A stretch of DNA of 64,000 nt, from the NCBI GenBank assembly GCA_016223135.1, contig JACRPQ010000009.1, positions 62,001 to 126,000 on the forward strand, given 5' to 3'. This stretch comes from Chloroflexota bacterium. GTDB taxonomy: Bacteria; Chloroflexota; Anaerolineae; Anaerolineales; Villigracilaceae. The notes below the pieces were generated by a model. The model had not been told where the DNA came from. It ran no database searches and saw nothing but the letters and a program-made list of their open reading frames with translations. Positions within the stretch are counted from its first letter, which is position 1. Every line of letters begins with the position of its first letter. The translations under genes were made by a program, and so were the position numbers. Positions 57,501-64,000 of the stretch are shown piece by piece.

Positions 57501-60358
57501 CCTCCGAGCATACCCAGCCAGGCGGCGATGTGACCCCAAAATTCCTGATAGCGCCTCCACGCGAAGAGTCCATAGACCACGCCAAAGAGCAGTTGGCTCC
57601 CTGCGCCCCACAGTTGATCGGCTTTCGTCCATTCGGAGAAGCCTAAAAATTCATCCATCGGCTGAATATAGATTCGCGCCACCAGCACGAAGGCGATAAA
57701 ATGAGCGGTGTTGTAGAGCGGCGCGAGGAAGTTGTAAGTTGCGCCCGGCAGTTTTCGGCGTTCCGCTTCGAGCCCAGCCAGGAAATAGACCGCCGTCAGC
57801 AGGCATAACGCAAACGCCTTGACATCGTTGTCCGCCCCTGCCTCGCCGAGGATTTGCCAAAGTCCCGCCGCCGTGACCAGTCCCGCCGGGTAAAAGCCGA
57901 CCTCCGCTCTCGAAAGCAGGGCATTGACGAAATACAGGATGCCGACCGCCAGCAGGGAGGCGGCGGGGACGTATCCCTCCTGCACGTTGACATACGCCAC
58001 AAGCGGCACGGCAATACTGACCGTCAGCCCGGTCAGCCGCCAAGGGAGCGCATACTCCCCCCGACTCTTTTCAAGCCTGTGACTGAGCAGTACCATAAAC
58101 CACGCCAGCGCCGTGAGCAGAATCGGCAGGACTTCAACCCGCCATTCGTTGTTATCGTTGACCACCCACATCCACAAGGGGAGCGGCAGACTGGCAAACC
58201 AATGATAGAGCGAGCCGTTCTGGGTCAGCCTGTTGAACAGACGCGGCTTGTCTGTTTCATGGAGGGGAATGAAGCCGGGCTGTTTATGATGCGAAAGATA
58301 CGCGCCCCACGCCGAGAGCGCAATCCAGTTGCCGAGGGCGTAGGCAAGCGTCGCGCCGTTGTAGAGAAAGAGAGACGGCAGAATCGCCAGCGCGGCAATG
58401 GCATACGCTGAGACCACCAGCGGCGGCAGGAAAGGCTTGGATGATTCCAGTGACGGAGGGATGCGGGCGAAGCGCAAAACGAGAAGAATGTGCAAAATCG
58501 CCAGCGACGCCCAGCCCACGCCCAACTGGTTCAGCCCCACGTTCAACTCGGTCATGGCGAAGGTGGAGGCGCTGAACGCAAAGAAGGACGCGGCGTAGAG
58601 TGTGCGCGGCTGCTTCCACAGCAGGGCAGAGAGCGTCATGCTTATGACCAAAACCGCATGAGACGCGGCGGCGGCGGTCCCGTTCCGCAGGTCGGTCAGG
58701 GAGAGCAATGCGGCAGTGATGACGAGCGCTGTGCCCCAGCGTGTGGCGGTCTGTCCATGTGCAGCGAGGACGGTGTCATCTTTATAGGCAGAGAGTCTCC
58801 AGCCCGCATACATGTAGATAGGGGTGAGCAGCGCCAGCCCAAAGGCATGCCAGGCGGGGTTGACTCCGCTATGGTCGAACCATGCGCCCTGCGCCATGTA
58901 CACGGAGACCGGCAGGGCAATGGCGGCGAGTATCCCCAAACTCCGTGAGCGGTGGTACACCGCGCCCCAGCCGAACAGGAACGCGCCGATGAACCAATTG
59001 ACTGCCATGGCGTAGTGCAGGGAATCGTAGGTATCGCGCGTGACGAGGCGCAGACCCAGCGTCAGCGGCATAAGCACGGCAGGCAGCCAAAGCGCCAGCT
59101 GCAGAAAAGGCTCGAAGAACACGCGCCAGCGCCCGGGTCGGGGATGATGCGCGAGCCATCGTCCGAGCAGGAACATCGTCAGGGCAAGCATCGAAAGCGC
59201 GGCGGAATACCAGTCGCGCGGAAGGTCTGTCAGCAGTTCGAGCAGGGCAAGCAGTGCGCTTCCTGCCGCCGCGCCGGTGATGTAACCAAAGAAGCGGCTC
59301 TGGATTTGCAGCGCAGCGAGGATGTAGGCGGCGAGGCTGGCAAACGAGGTCATTACCCAAAATTGTTCCCAGCCGTCCGGCGGGGTTCCGTAGTTGGCGT
59401 AGATGGTGTAGCAGTCAATCGGCACCAGCAGCGCGGCAATGGCGCTGAGCGCAATGGCGGATCGGTATAACGGGGTGCGTGTGCGCACGAACCAACCCAG
59501 TCCAAAGAACAGCGCGGTGAACCCCATCGGGATGGCAACCCGCACAGGCGCGGAAAAATCCTTCCAGCCCCACACAACGAACGAAATCGCCGCCACGAAC
59601 AGCAGGAAGATGCCCAGGAAGAGCAGCGCCTGCAGTGTGCGCTCGGAAAGCAGCGTGCGCCACAACCGTTCACGCAGGGGGGGCGGGGGAGGTTTAGGGA
59701 CGAGGGGGGCAGGCTCAGGGGCGGGAGGAGTCGCCGGTGTCTCCACTTCCGGGGCAGACGGCTTCGCCGCTTCTTCCTCGACGGGGGGATAGAGCGCGGC
59801 TTCGAGGCGGTCTTTCTCCATAAGAAGGGGAACGATAACCTTTTGTTTGGTGGTCCGCGAGGTGAAATCTCCTTTTTGGTCGAGAGCGCGAATGGCTTCA
59901 CGTAAAAAGTTGATTTCTGCCAGGCGGGTTTCGGGGGTGTTTTCGATTTGCGGGCGAGGATGTCCCTCCAGACGAGCTTGCAGTTCGATCATCCGGGCAT
60001 AGTAGAGGGGAAGGAAACCGCTATTGACCCACCCCGCCTTCTGCCACTCTTCGAGCTGTTTAAAAAGAATTTCATGAAGATAAAGTTCCCCCCAAGCCTC
60101 TGCCGCTTCTTCGGCAGTGAAGGGCGGATACGTCAATCCCAGCGCGGCGAGCGCTTCCTCGCGGCGGGAGAGGTAATGTTGTTTGAGTGTTTCGGGAAGT
60201 TCGGGGAGAATGCCCTGCGCCGTCCACGTTTCCATCTCGCTCAACAGCCAGTCGAGGCGGGCGAGTTCTTCGAGCCGGCTTGCCTCCCCCTCAAAGCCGC
60301 AGCGGGGACAGGTTGTATCGGCGGTGAAATCTGCATGCTTGCAGCGCGGACAGTACAT
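54536..60358 (-). CDS. Giant polytopic membrane protein with N-terminal zinc ribbon
   Basis: A 1940-residue protein. Cys3/Cys6 and Cys17/Cys20 (CPRC twice) form a zinc ribbon. Residues 20-200 are soluble and helical, 205-240 Pro-rich. From about 243 to the end it is nearly continuous hydrophobic segments, by eye more than 50 helices, with short loops. It resembles large zinc-ribbon membrane proteins annotated as SCO7613 C-terminal-domain or DUF2157/DUF2339-like. No transport or enzyme motif is recognised. It may be a fusion of repeated membrane modules. It ends 115 bases before prsW and might share a transcript. Confidence 0.9.
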   Translation of the reverse strand: MYCPRCKHADFTADTTCPRCGFEGEASRLEELARLDWLLSEMETWTAQGILPELPETLKQHYLSRREEALAALGLTYPPFTAEEAAEAWGELYLHEILFKQLEEWQKAGWVNSGFLPLYYARMIELQARLEGHPRPQIENTPETRLAEINFLREAIRALDQKGDFTSRTTKQKVIVPLLMEKDRLEAALYPPVEEEAAKPSAPEVETPATPPAPEPAPLVPKPPPPPLRERLWRTLLSERTLQALLFLGIFLLFVAAISFVVWGWKDFSAPVRVAIPMGFTALFFGLGWFVRTRTPLYRSAIALSAIAALLVPIDCYTIYANYGTPPDGWEQFWVMTSFASLAAYILAALQIQSRFFGYITGAAAGSALLALLELLTDLPRDWYSAALSMLALTMFLLGRWLAHHPRPGRWRVFFEPFLQLALWLPAVLMPLTLGLRLVTRDTYDSLHYAMAVNWFIGAFLFGWGAVYHRSRSLGILAAIALPVSVYMAQGAWFDHSGVNPAWHAFGLALLTPIYMYAGWRLSAYKDDTVLAAHGQTATRWGTALVITAALLSLTDLRNGTAAAASHAVLVISMTLSALLWKQPRTLYAASFFAFSASTFAMTELNVGLNQLGVGWASLAILHILLVLRFARIPPSLESSKPFLPPLVVSAYAIAALAILPSLFLYNGATLAYALGNWIALSAWGAYLSHHKQPGFIPLHETDKPRLFNRLTQNGSLYHWFASLPLPLWMWVVNDNNEWRVEVLPILLTALAWFMVLLSHRLEKSRGEYALPWRLTGLTVSIAVPLVAYVNVQEGYVPAASLLAVGILYFVNALLSRAEVGFYPAGLVTAAGLWQILGEAGADNDVKAFALCLLTAVYFLAGLEAERRKLPGATYNFLAPLYNTAHFIAFVLVARIYIQPMDEFLGFSEWTKADQLWGAGSQLLFGVVYGLFAWRRYQEFWGHIAAWLGMLGGGFAAAAYSQGHGSLAAKGAIIASIMVLAERGLNHLKQRESLKEHLRAFFRLAWSLYQRPLLVAGWTASVAVTLLALIRNLILLGGGRIQQTWAAVGLLIITALYALSARLFQRARFVWFAVIVVFAPWTILTNLGWFTSFKPTLPDFGVSWTALAWLLFLISLWVAARAPLAYARPLKTATHLLLPFSMLWSVADTEASLFTVGLSAALYAVSAWLRHRQSTQTELPPFAATKFLYPALGLLPVWSVYWLHYLRPDAPHEHYGLLLLTFGILGLLAGLGLERLAPRPNLKRPYGLPAYLTAYLSLIVGTMLVAHLRIPLAWALLYDSLLMAVSAWLFRSSLWLYPAAALPILSLLIALNEANVPAERQGWWLMGLAALYLLGAWLLRRLKLTSYGSVLIAMGFAVTALSLPPSSLDRVGAMWGYGAAALLYAVCAFWLRQPLLLTPASALIVVPYAALIQQWVIPLQYQGLSLLPGALLALLAGWALERRFGRLTNLQGGWSARLVNRFLHDWAFPLYILGLGLATAAPFFADSRANLIALNFLLLAAFYGWAVYRFRSRFWLTAALLAVHLSLGYYLEHLHLWQFGQEDKAWLRFLPLTAALTAAGLFLEKRLDEDTPLHMKRLFDGWSRPFYWFVFFDVILSQLGSLHETWESVWLSLGNMLIAIVLASAWRSAGLAYVSALLGFVTLTQWRGAADAITTSLPVHLAGLSLGYGGLGFGYSLLKRRSGLGGEGSEVMSEARWHTVWEVPLQRSGIILSFLSLGLAAFLGIDIAAWSVMALFGVSFRRLVDLETVYMAVWVLSLVGLLYAGAAAVYRRVRLGYLAVGMLLAGWFLYAFYVNVWENLRQMQWYAIPAGLYLLGVGFMEWERGSRNLARWLDYAAILLLLGSLFWQTLVFGWQFALLLGAEGFAAFWWGSARRLRRFFYAGMVGVVLAGVGQLLNALQEVNQWITFGLIGLLLVILAVLVERRLEAIKAWQQVLESWE

Positions 60359-60445
60359 GGAAAAATTATGACACAGGAAGAATTAAAAGACAAGCGCGAG
60401 TTTGAAAACCGTCTGCAAAGAGAAATAGACTTTATCGGGATTAAC

Positions 60446-60585
60446 TGCTCTGTTGCAATCATCAAAAAATCTGCGTAGTTTGCGCTCTCTTGCGCAAACC
60501 CGGCGGTAGAGACCGCCGAGTACGCTCGGAAAAATCCTTGCAACAGAGCGATTTACCATGCCTATCTCATGTTTACAACAAAGCA
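60446..60585. mobile_element. MITE-like family F element with target duplication
   Basis: 140 bp, ends TGCTCTGTTGCAA / TTTACAACAAAGCA, flanked by the exact duplication GGATTAAC (60438-60445 and 60586-60593). The centre holds CGGCGGTAGAGACCGCCG and a second TTGCAACAGAGC. Confidence 0.85.
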
Positions 60586-60593
60586 GGATTAAC

Positions 60594-61006
60594 TTTTTAT
60601 CCACGAAGTTCACGAAGGATCACGAATTTCCCTTATTTCTTCGTGAAAATTCGTGTCCTTCGTGGAAGATCATCACCCTAAAGGTCTGCTTTCCCTTTGT
60701 GAATTTGAGAATTTCCAATTTAGAGAGTGTTTTGAAATTCATTTTCCAACTATAGATGAACACAGATAAATTGGATTTAAGGGTGATTGCATCACGTTTT
60801 TCATCAAAATCAGCGTCCATTTGCGTTTATCTGTGGTGAATCTCGATTTATAAAACACTCTCTTAACCTGAATTCGGGATAAGGCTTTTGAATCGTCCCG
60901 AAGGCTTTTGACGCAGCGGGTTCGAGAGCAGAATCAACCTTCGGGACGCTTATCTCGAACTGACGTCTCTTAGGGTTTTTCACGAGAGAAATGTATGGTA
61001 GAGAGA
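60594..61006. repeat. Nested pile: family G, split B, I and C elements
   Basis: This non-coding stretch contains, in order: a TCCACGAAGTTCACGAAGG...CCTTCGTGGA inverted element (60600-60670); the left half of a B element (60675-60717); an I element (60722-60863, ends AGAGAGTGTTTT / AAAACACTCTCT); a C element (60865-60960); and the right half of the B element (60968-61005). Together with F it explains nearly all of the 60359-61050 gap. Confidence 0.75.
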
Positions 61007-61056
61007 TTTCCGATAATGTTTAATGGATACCCCTCCGCAGAAGGGGGCGTTTGCAC

Positions 61057-61085
61057 TTGCCCATCCCCTCCGTCTCTCGTACAAT
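61057..61085 (+). promoter_or_regulatory. Promoter upstream of the moxR operon
   Basis: TTGCCC (61057-61062) and TACAAT (61080-61085), spacing 17. It resembles the TTGCCT-17-TACAAT promoter of the NlpC/P60 gene. The 220-base leader holds inverted GGTGCGTCGCACC / GGTGCGACGCAC (about 61160-61250), another small inverted-end element. Confidence 0.6.
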
Positions 61086-61308
61086 CAAAAAGATTGTTGA
61101 CGTTACACCTGCCCTAGCGGGCGGTGCCAGGGGAGAACGTCAACTACGCCAGAACATTTCGGTGCGTCGCACCTTCGCTGCCGAAGAAAGTCCCAAGCCG
61201 CGTTTTGACTGTTTTTGTGGGTATATCTGCCCGTATGGTGCGACGCACTGTGTAAGCAAGGACAGCCCCATACGCGCCATTTGCACCGCAGCAGGAAAGG
61301 AACCGCTC

Positions 61309-62307
61309 ATGACAGACATCAAGGAATTTGGGGAACGGTTGATTGGCAATCTGGAGCAGGTCATCGTCGGCAAGCGCCGCTCGCTCGAACTGGTGGTCAT
61401 CGGCTTGTTGAGCCAGGGACACATCTTGATTGAAGATGTCCCCGGCGTGGGCAAGACGATGCTGGCGCGCAGCCTGGCAAAATCGCTCGACTGCACCTTC
61501 AGCCGCATCCAATTCACGCCCGATATGCTCCCCAGCGACGTGACCGGCGTCTCGATTTACAACCAGCAGAAGCGCGTCTTTGAATTTCGCCCCGGTCCGA
61601 TCATGGGGCAGATTGTGCTGGCAGACGAGGTCAACCGCGCCACACCCAAAACGCAAGCCGCACTGCTCGAAGCCATGGAGGAACGTCAGGTGACGGTGGA
61701 CGGGGTGACGCATCCGCTCGCGCCGCCGTTCATGGTGCTTGCCACCCAAAACCCCATCGAATACGAAGGCACGTTCCCGCTGCCCGAAGCCCAACTCGAC
61801 CGTTTCCTGATGCGCGTGCGCATTGGCTATCCCTCGGCGTCGGAAGAGATGAAAATCATGAGCGGTCAGCAGAGACAGCATCCGATTGAAACGCTCAAGC
61901 CGGTGGTCAAGGTTAAAGACCTGCTGGCGGCGATGAAGGCGGTACGCGAAGTCTTTGTCTCTCCCGCCGTTCAGCGCTACATCATTGATTTGGTGGGGCG
62001 GACGCGCCAAAGCAGCGATGTGTATCTCGGCGCCAGCCCGCGCGGAAGCCTGGCGTTGTTCCGCGCTGGACAGGCGCGCGCGGCGCTGGATGGGCGCGAT
62101 TACGTCCTGCCCGACGACATCAAAGCGCTGGCAATCCCCGTGCTGGGACATCGCGTCATCGTCTCGCCGGCGGCGCGTCTGCGCGAGTTGAGCGCCGACC
62201 GCATCGTGGACGAAATTCTGCACAGCACGCCGGTGCCCGGCGGCGATTACAAAGCCTCTGCCGAGTCCCAACAGGTTCGACCATCCAGGCAAGGGAAGGC
62301 AAAGTGA
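61309..62307 (+). CDS. MoxR family AAA+ ATPase
   Basis: A 332-residue protein. Walker [11 protein letters not shown] (about 42-51), Walker [11 protein letters not shown] and sensor 1 ATQNP, with the MoxR-type [14 protein letters not shown] and a C-terminal AAA lid. The ATG is preceded by AGGAAAGGA; upstream codons are repeat-like leader. MoxR ATPases act as chaperones for complex assembly, usually next to DUF58 and von Willebrand factor-A genes, as here. Confidence 0.94.
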   Translation: MTDIKEFGERLIGNLEQVIVGKRRSLELVVIGLLSQGHILIEDVPGVGKTMLARSLAKSLDCTFSRIQFTPDMLPSDVTGVSIYNQQKRVFEFRPGPIMGQIVLADEVNRATPKTQAALLEAMEERQVTVDGVTHPLAPPFMVLATQNPIEYEGTFPLPEAQLDRFLMRVRIGYPSASEEMKIMSGQQRQHPIETLKPVVKVKDLLAAMKAVREVFVSPAVQRYIIDLVGRTRQSSDVYLGASPRGSLALFRAGQARAALDGRDYVLPDDIKALAIPVLGHRVIVSPAARLRELSADRIVDEILHSTPVPGGDYKASAESQQVRPSRQGKAK

Positions 62308-63626
62308 CGCCGGGGCGCATCTTCGTTCTTCTGCTTCTTGCTGTTGGCGGCATCGGCACGTTGGTGAACGGCGCGATCTATTACGTGCGTCTGTTTTATC
62401 TGGGCGGCTTGCTGCTCATCGCCGCCTGGCTGGTGACGGTCACTTCTCTGCGCGGCGTGACGGTGGAGCGGCGCGCCCGCACCTCGCGTGCCGGCGTGGG
62501 CGACATCTTCGAGGAGCATTTCGAAATCATCAACAACAGCCGCATCACCAAACTCTGGCTGGAAGTGGTGAACGAGACGAAAATGCCCAACGCGGGCGGC
62601 TCGCGCATCATCACCCTGCTGCGCGGACGGCAGCGGCGTTCCTACACCGCCCGCACCTGGCTCACCTCCCGCGGTGGATTCACGCTCGGTCCCACCACTC
62701 TCACTTCGGGCGACCCGTTCGGCATCTTTCGCGTCTCGAAAAAAATTCCTCCCGCCGGGCGGCTGGTGGTCTTCCCCATGCTGTACCCGGTGCGTGAGTT
62801 TCTCTCGCCGCCCGGTTTACTGCCCGGCGGCAAAGCCATCCGCCGCAAATCCATAGACATCACCCCTCATGCCGCCGGCGTGCGCGAATACGTCCCCGGC
62901 GATCCGCTGAAGCGCATCCATTGGACCTCCACTGCCCGCCGCGGGCGGCTCATGGTCAAGGAGTTCGAGCAGGACCCGCAGGCGGAGGTCTGGTTCTTCC
63001 TCGATACGCATAAAAGCGTGCATGTTGCCAAAGCGGTTGAAGGCGGCGAAGCGCCGGCAGTGGAGGACGTGTTCTTCATCCGCCGCCGCAAGGTGAAATT
63101 GCCGCCCTCCACACTGGAATATGCTGTCAGCATCACTGCTTCGCTGGCGCATTACTTCATTGAACAGCGGCGGGCGGTGGGGCTGGTGACCGCCTCGGAA
63201 CACGCCTTCGAGGTCATTCCCGCCGAGCGGAGCGAACGGCAGGAGGGTAAAATTCTCGAAGCGCTGGCGTTTTTGCAGGGCGAAAGCGCGCTCACGCTCC
63301 ACAGCCTGGTCTCGGCGCAAATCGGGCAGATGCCGCAAGGGAGCAGCGCCATCCTCGTCACGCCGATGGCATGGGATGAATTGCTTCTGGCAGTGGATAG
63401 CCTTCAGCGCCGCAGTCTGCGTCCGGTCGTTGTCCTGCTGATGGCGCAGTCGTTTGGGGGGCGGCAGAGCAACGAAGACCTTGCCCGCGCACTGATGGAG
63501 CGCAATGTGCCGGTTTGCCCGGTCTATTGCGAAGCCGATCTTTCGGAAGCGCTCTCCAGCTTTACAGCCAACACTTTTTCACAGGAGGTCTCATGGCGTC
63601 AACCCGCATTGTCACACTTGACTTGA
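62304..63626 (+). CDS. DUF58 domain protein
   Basis: A 440-residue protein. Two membrane helices (about 5-45), a beta domain, then the DUF58 signature [27 protein letters not shown] (about 198-224) and a von Willebrand A-like part with FFLDTHKSV. The GTG start overlaps the moxR stop by four bases. It is the standard partner of MoxR and probably anchors the complex to the membrane. Confidence 0.92.
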   Translation: MTPGRIFVLLLLAVGGIGTLVNGAIYYVRLFYLGGLLLIAAWLVTVTSLRGVTVERRARTSRAGVGDIFEEHFEIINNSRITKLWLEVVNETKMPNAGGSRIITLLRGRQRRSYTARTWLTSRGGFTLGPTTLTSGDPFGIFRVSKKIPPAGRLVVFPMLYPVREFLSPPGLLPGGKAIRRKSIDITPHAAGVREYVPGDPLKRIHWTSTARRGRLMVKEFEQDPQAEVWFFLDTHKSVHVAKAVEGGEAPAVEDVFFIRRRKVKLPPSTLEYAVSITASLAHYFIEQRRAVGLVTASEHAFEVIPAERSERQEGKILEALAFLQGESALTLHSLVSAQIGQMPQGSSAILVTPMAWDELLLAVDSLQRRSLRPVVVLLMAQSFGGRQSNEDLARALMERNVPVCPVYCEADLSEALSSFTANTFSQEVSWRQPALSHLT

Positions 63627-64000
63627 ATTTTCAGGGACGTTCGCATGCGATTGCCGCTTATTTGATTCGCGCGGGGGATGCGGTGGTGCTCATCGAAAGC
63701 GGACCCGGCTCGACTCTTTCCGCGCTGGAGGCGGGTCTGGCAAAGGAAGGTTTATCTCCCCGCGACGTGACTCACGTCCTGCTGACGCACATTCATCTCG
63801 ATCATGCCGGGGCGGCGGGCTGGCTGGCGCGGCAGGGCGCGCAGATTTTCGTGCATCCGGTCGGGGCGCCGCACATGCTCAACCCGGAACGTCTGCTGGC
63901 GAGCGCGGCGCGTATTTACGGGGACAGGATGGAGTCGCTGTGGGGGGAGTTTCTGCCGGTGCCGGAGACTCAGCTCAAGGTCCCGAATGATGCGGAGGCG
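63593..64000 (+). CDS. Metallo-beta-lactamase-fold hydrolase (3' end beyond window)
   Basis: The first 136 residues are visible. LTHIHLDHAG (about 65-74) is the HxHxDH metal motif; the next His expected further on (HPVGAPHM) is present. AGGAGGT precedes the ATG, which lies 34 bases inside the DUF58 gene, so the two are co-translated. Substrate unknown; glyoxalase II-like or general hydrolase. Confidence 0.92.
   Translation, partial: MASTRIVTLDLNFQGRSHAIAAYLIRAGDAVVLIESGPGSTLSALEAGLAKEGLSPRDVTHVLLTHIHLDHAGAAGWLARQGAQIFVHPVGAPHMLNPERLLASAARIYGDRMESLWGEFLPVPETQLKVPNDAEA

Noticed and set aside
60383-60613. Minus-strand frame with Arg-rich peptide, also at 49809-50051
   Set aside because: Both are the same family F repeat read in one frame (VNRSVARIFPS...); copies differ in stops and have no coding signs.
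61051-61308. N-terminal extension of MoxR
   Set aside because: It translates a leader with inverted-repeat DNA, and the internal ATG at 61309 has a good ribosome-binding site and matches the usual family start.

Overview
The window is bacterial chromosomal DNA with dense protein-coding content on both strands. The mix of genes points to the phylum Chloroflexota, probably class Anaerolineae. The clues are Thr/Pro-rich lipoproteins, a choice-of-anchor-Q beta-helix lipoprotein, NrfHA, repeated M42 peptidases, a giant zinc-ribbon membrane protein and many small palindromic dispersed elements. This assignment is inference from gene style; there is no rRNA or other taxonomic marker here. One tRNA (Arg, anticodon TCG) is present. 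There is no CRISPR array, prophage or intact transposase gene.

Layout. 1-0.4 kb: end of a lipoprotein cytochrome c. 0.6-4.6 kb (minus strand): a polymorphic-toxin-like locus. It has one 473-residue membrane protein with a C-terminal toxin-like domain, then three related immunity-like genes alternating with two broken copies of the same C-terminal domain. 5-12.7 kb: NlpC/P60 hydrolase, alpha/beta hydrolase, dipeptide epimerase, a flavin-binding protein, an M29 aminopeptidase and a GNAT protein. 13-18.2 kb: a membrane histidine kinase divergent from a GH13 protein with a histone-H1-like tail. 18.3-22.9 kb: beta-helix lipoprotein, TIR/beta-propeller protein and PilZ protein. 23-30.2 kb: PIG-L deacetylase, greA, lysS, an ECF sigma/anti-sigma pair, Nudix, MEMO1 and DUF3592. 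30.3-35.3 kb: priA, a membrane protein, a phosphoribosyltransferase and a Crp/Fnr regulator. 35.4-38 kb: a copper chaperone and nrfHA, the latter with a perfect TGTGA-type palindrome upstream. 38.3-42.5 kb: a glycosyltransferase and sbcC. 42.5-47.8 kb: three M42 peptidases, an S51-like peptidase and a solute-binding lipoprotein. 48.2-52.3 kb: NYN-domain protein, lipoprotein, FAD oxidoreductase and glutaredoxin. 52.3-54.4 kb: tRNA-Arg and a PrsW protease. 54.5-60.4 kb: one 1940-residue membrane protein. 61-64 kb: MoxR ATPase, DUF58 and a beta-lactamase-fold gene.

Intergenic DNA is unusual. At least five families of about 100-140 bp elements with inverted ends recur. Three of them (ends CTAGC, TACCGTACA and TGCTCTGTTGCAA) are flanked by exact 8-bp direct repeats at several sites, so they behave as non-autonomous transposable elements (MITEs). 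Some are nested. Short 7-mer-type tandem repeats occur between genes and also, in frame, inside priA, sbcC and the GH13 gene.

Promoters. Several genes have a TACAAT/TATAAT-type -10 box only 6-7 bases before the ATG and no clear ribosome-binding site, which suggests leaderless mRNAs. Other genes have ordinary Shine-Dalgarno sites.
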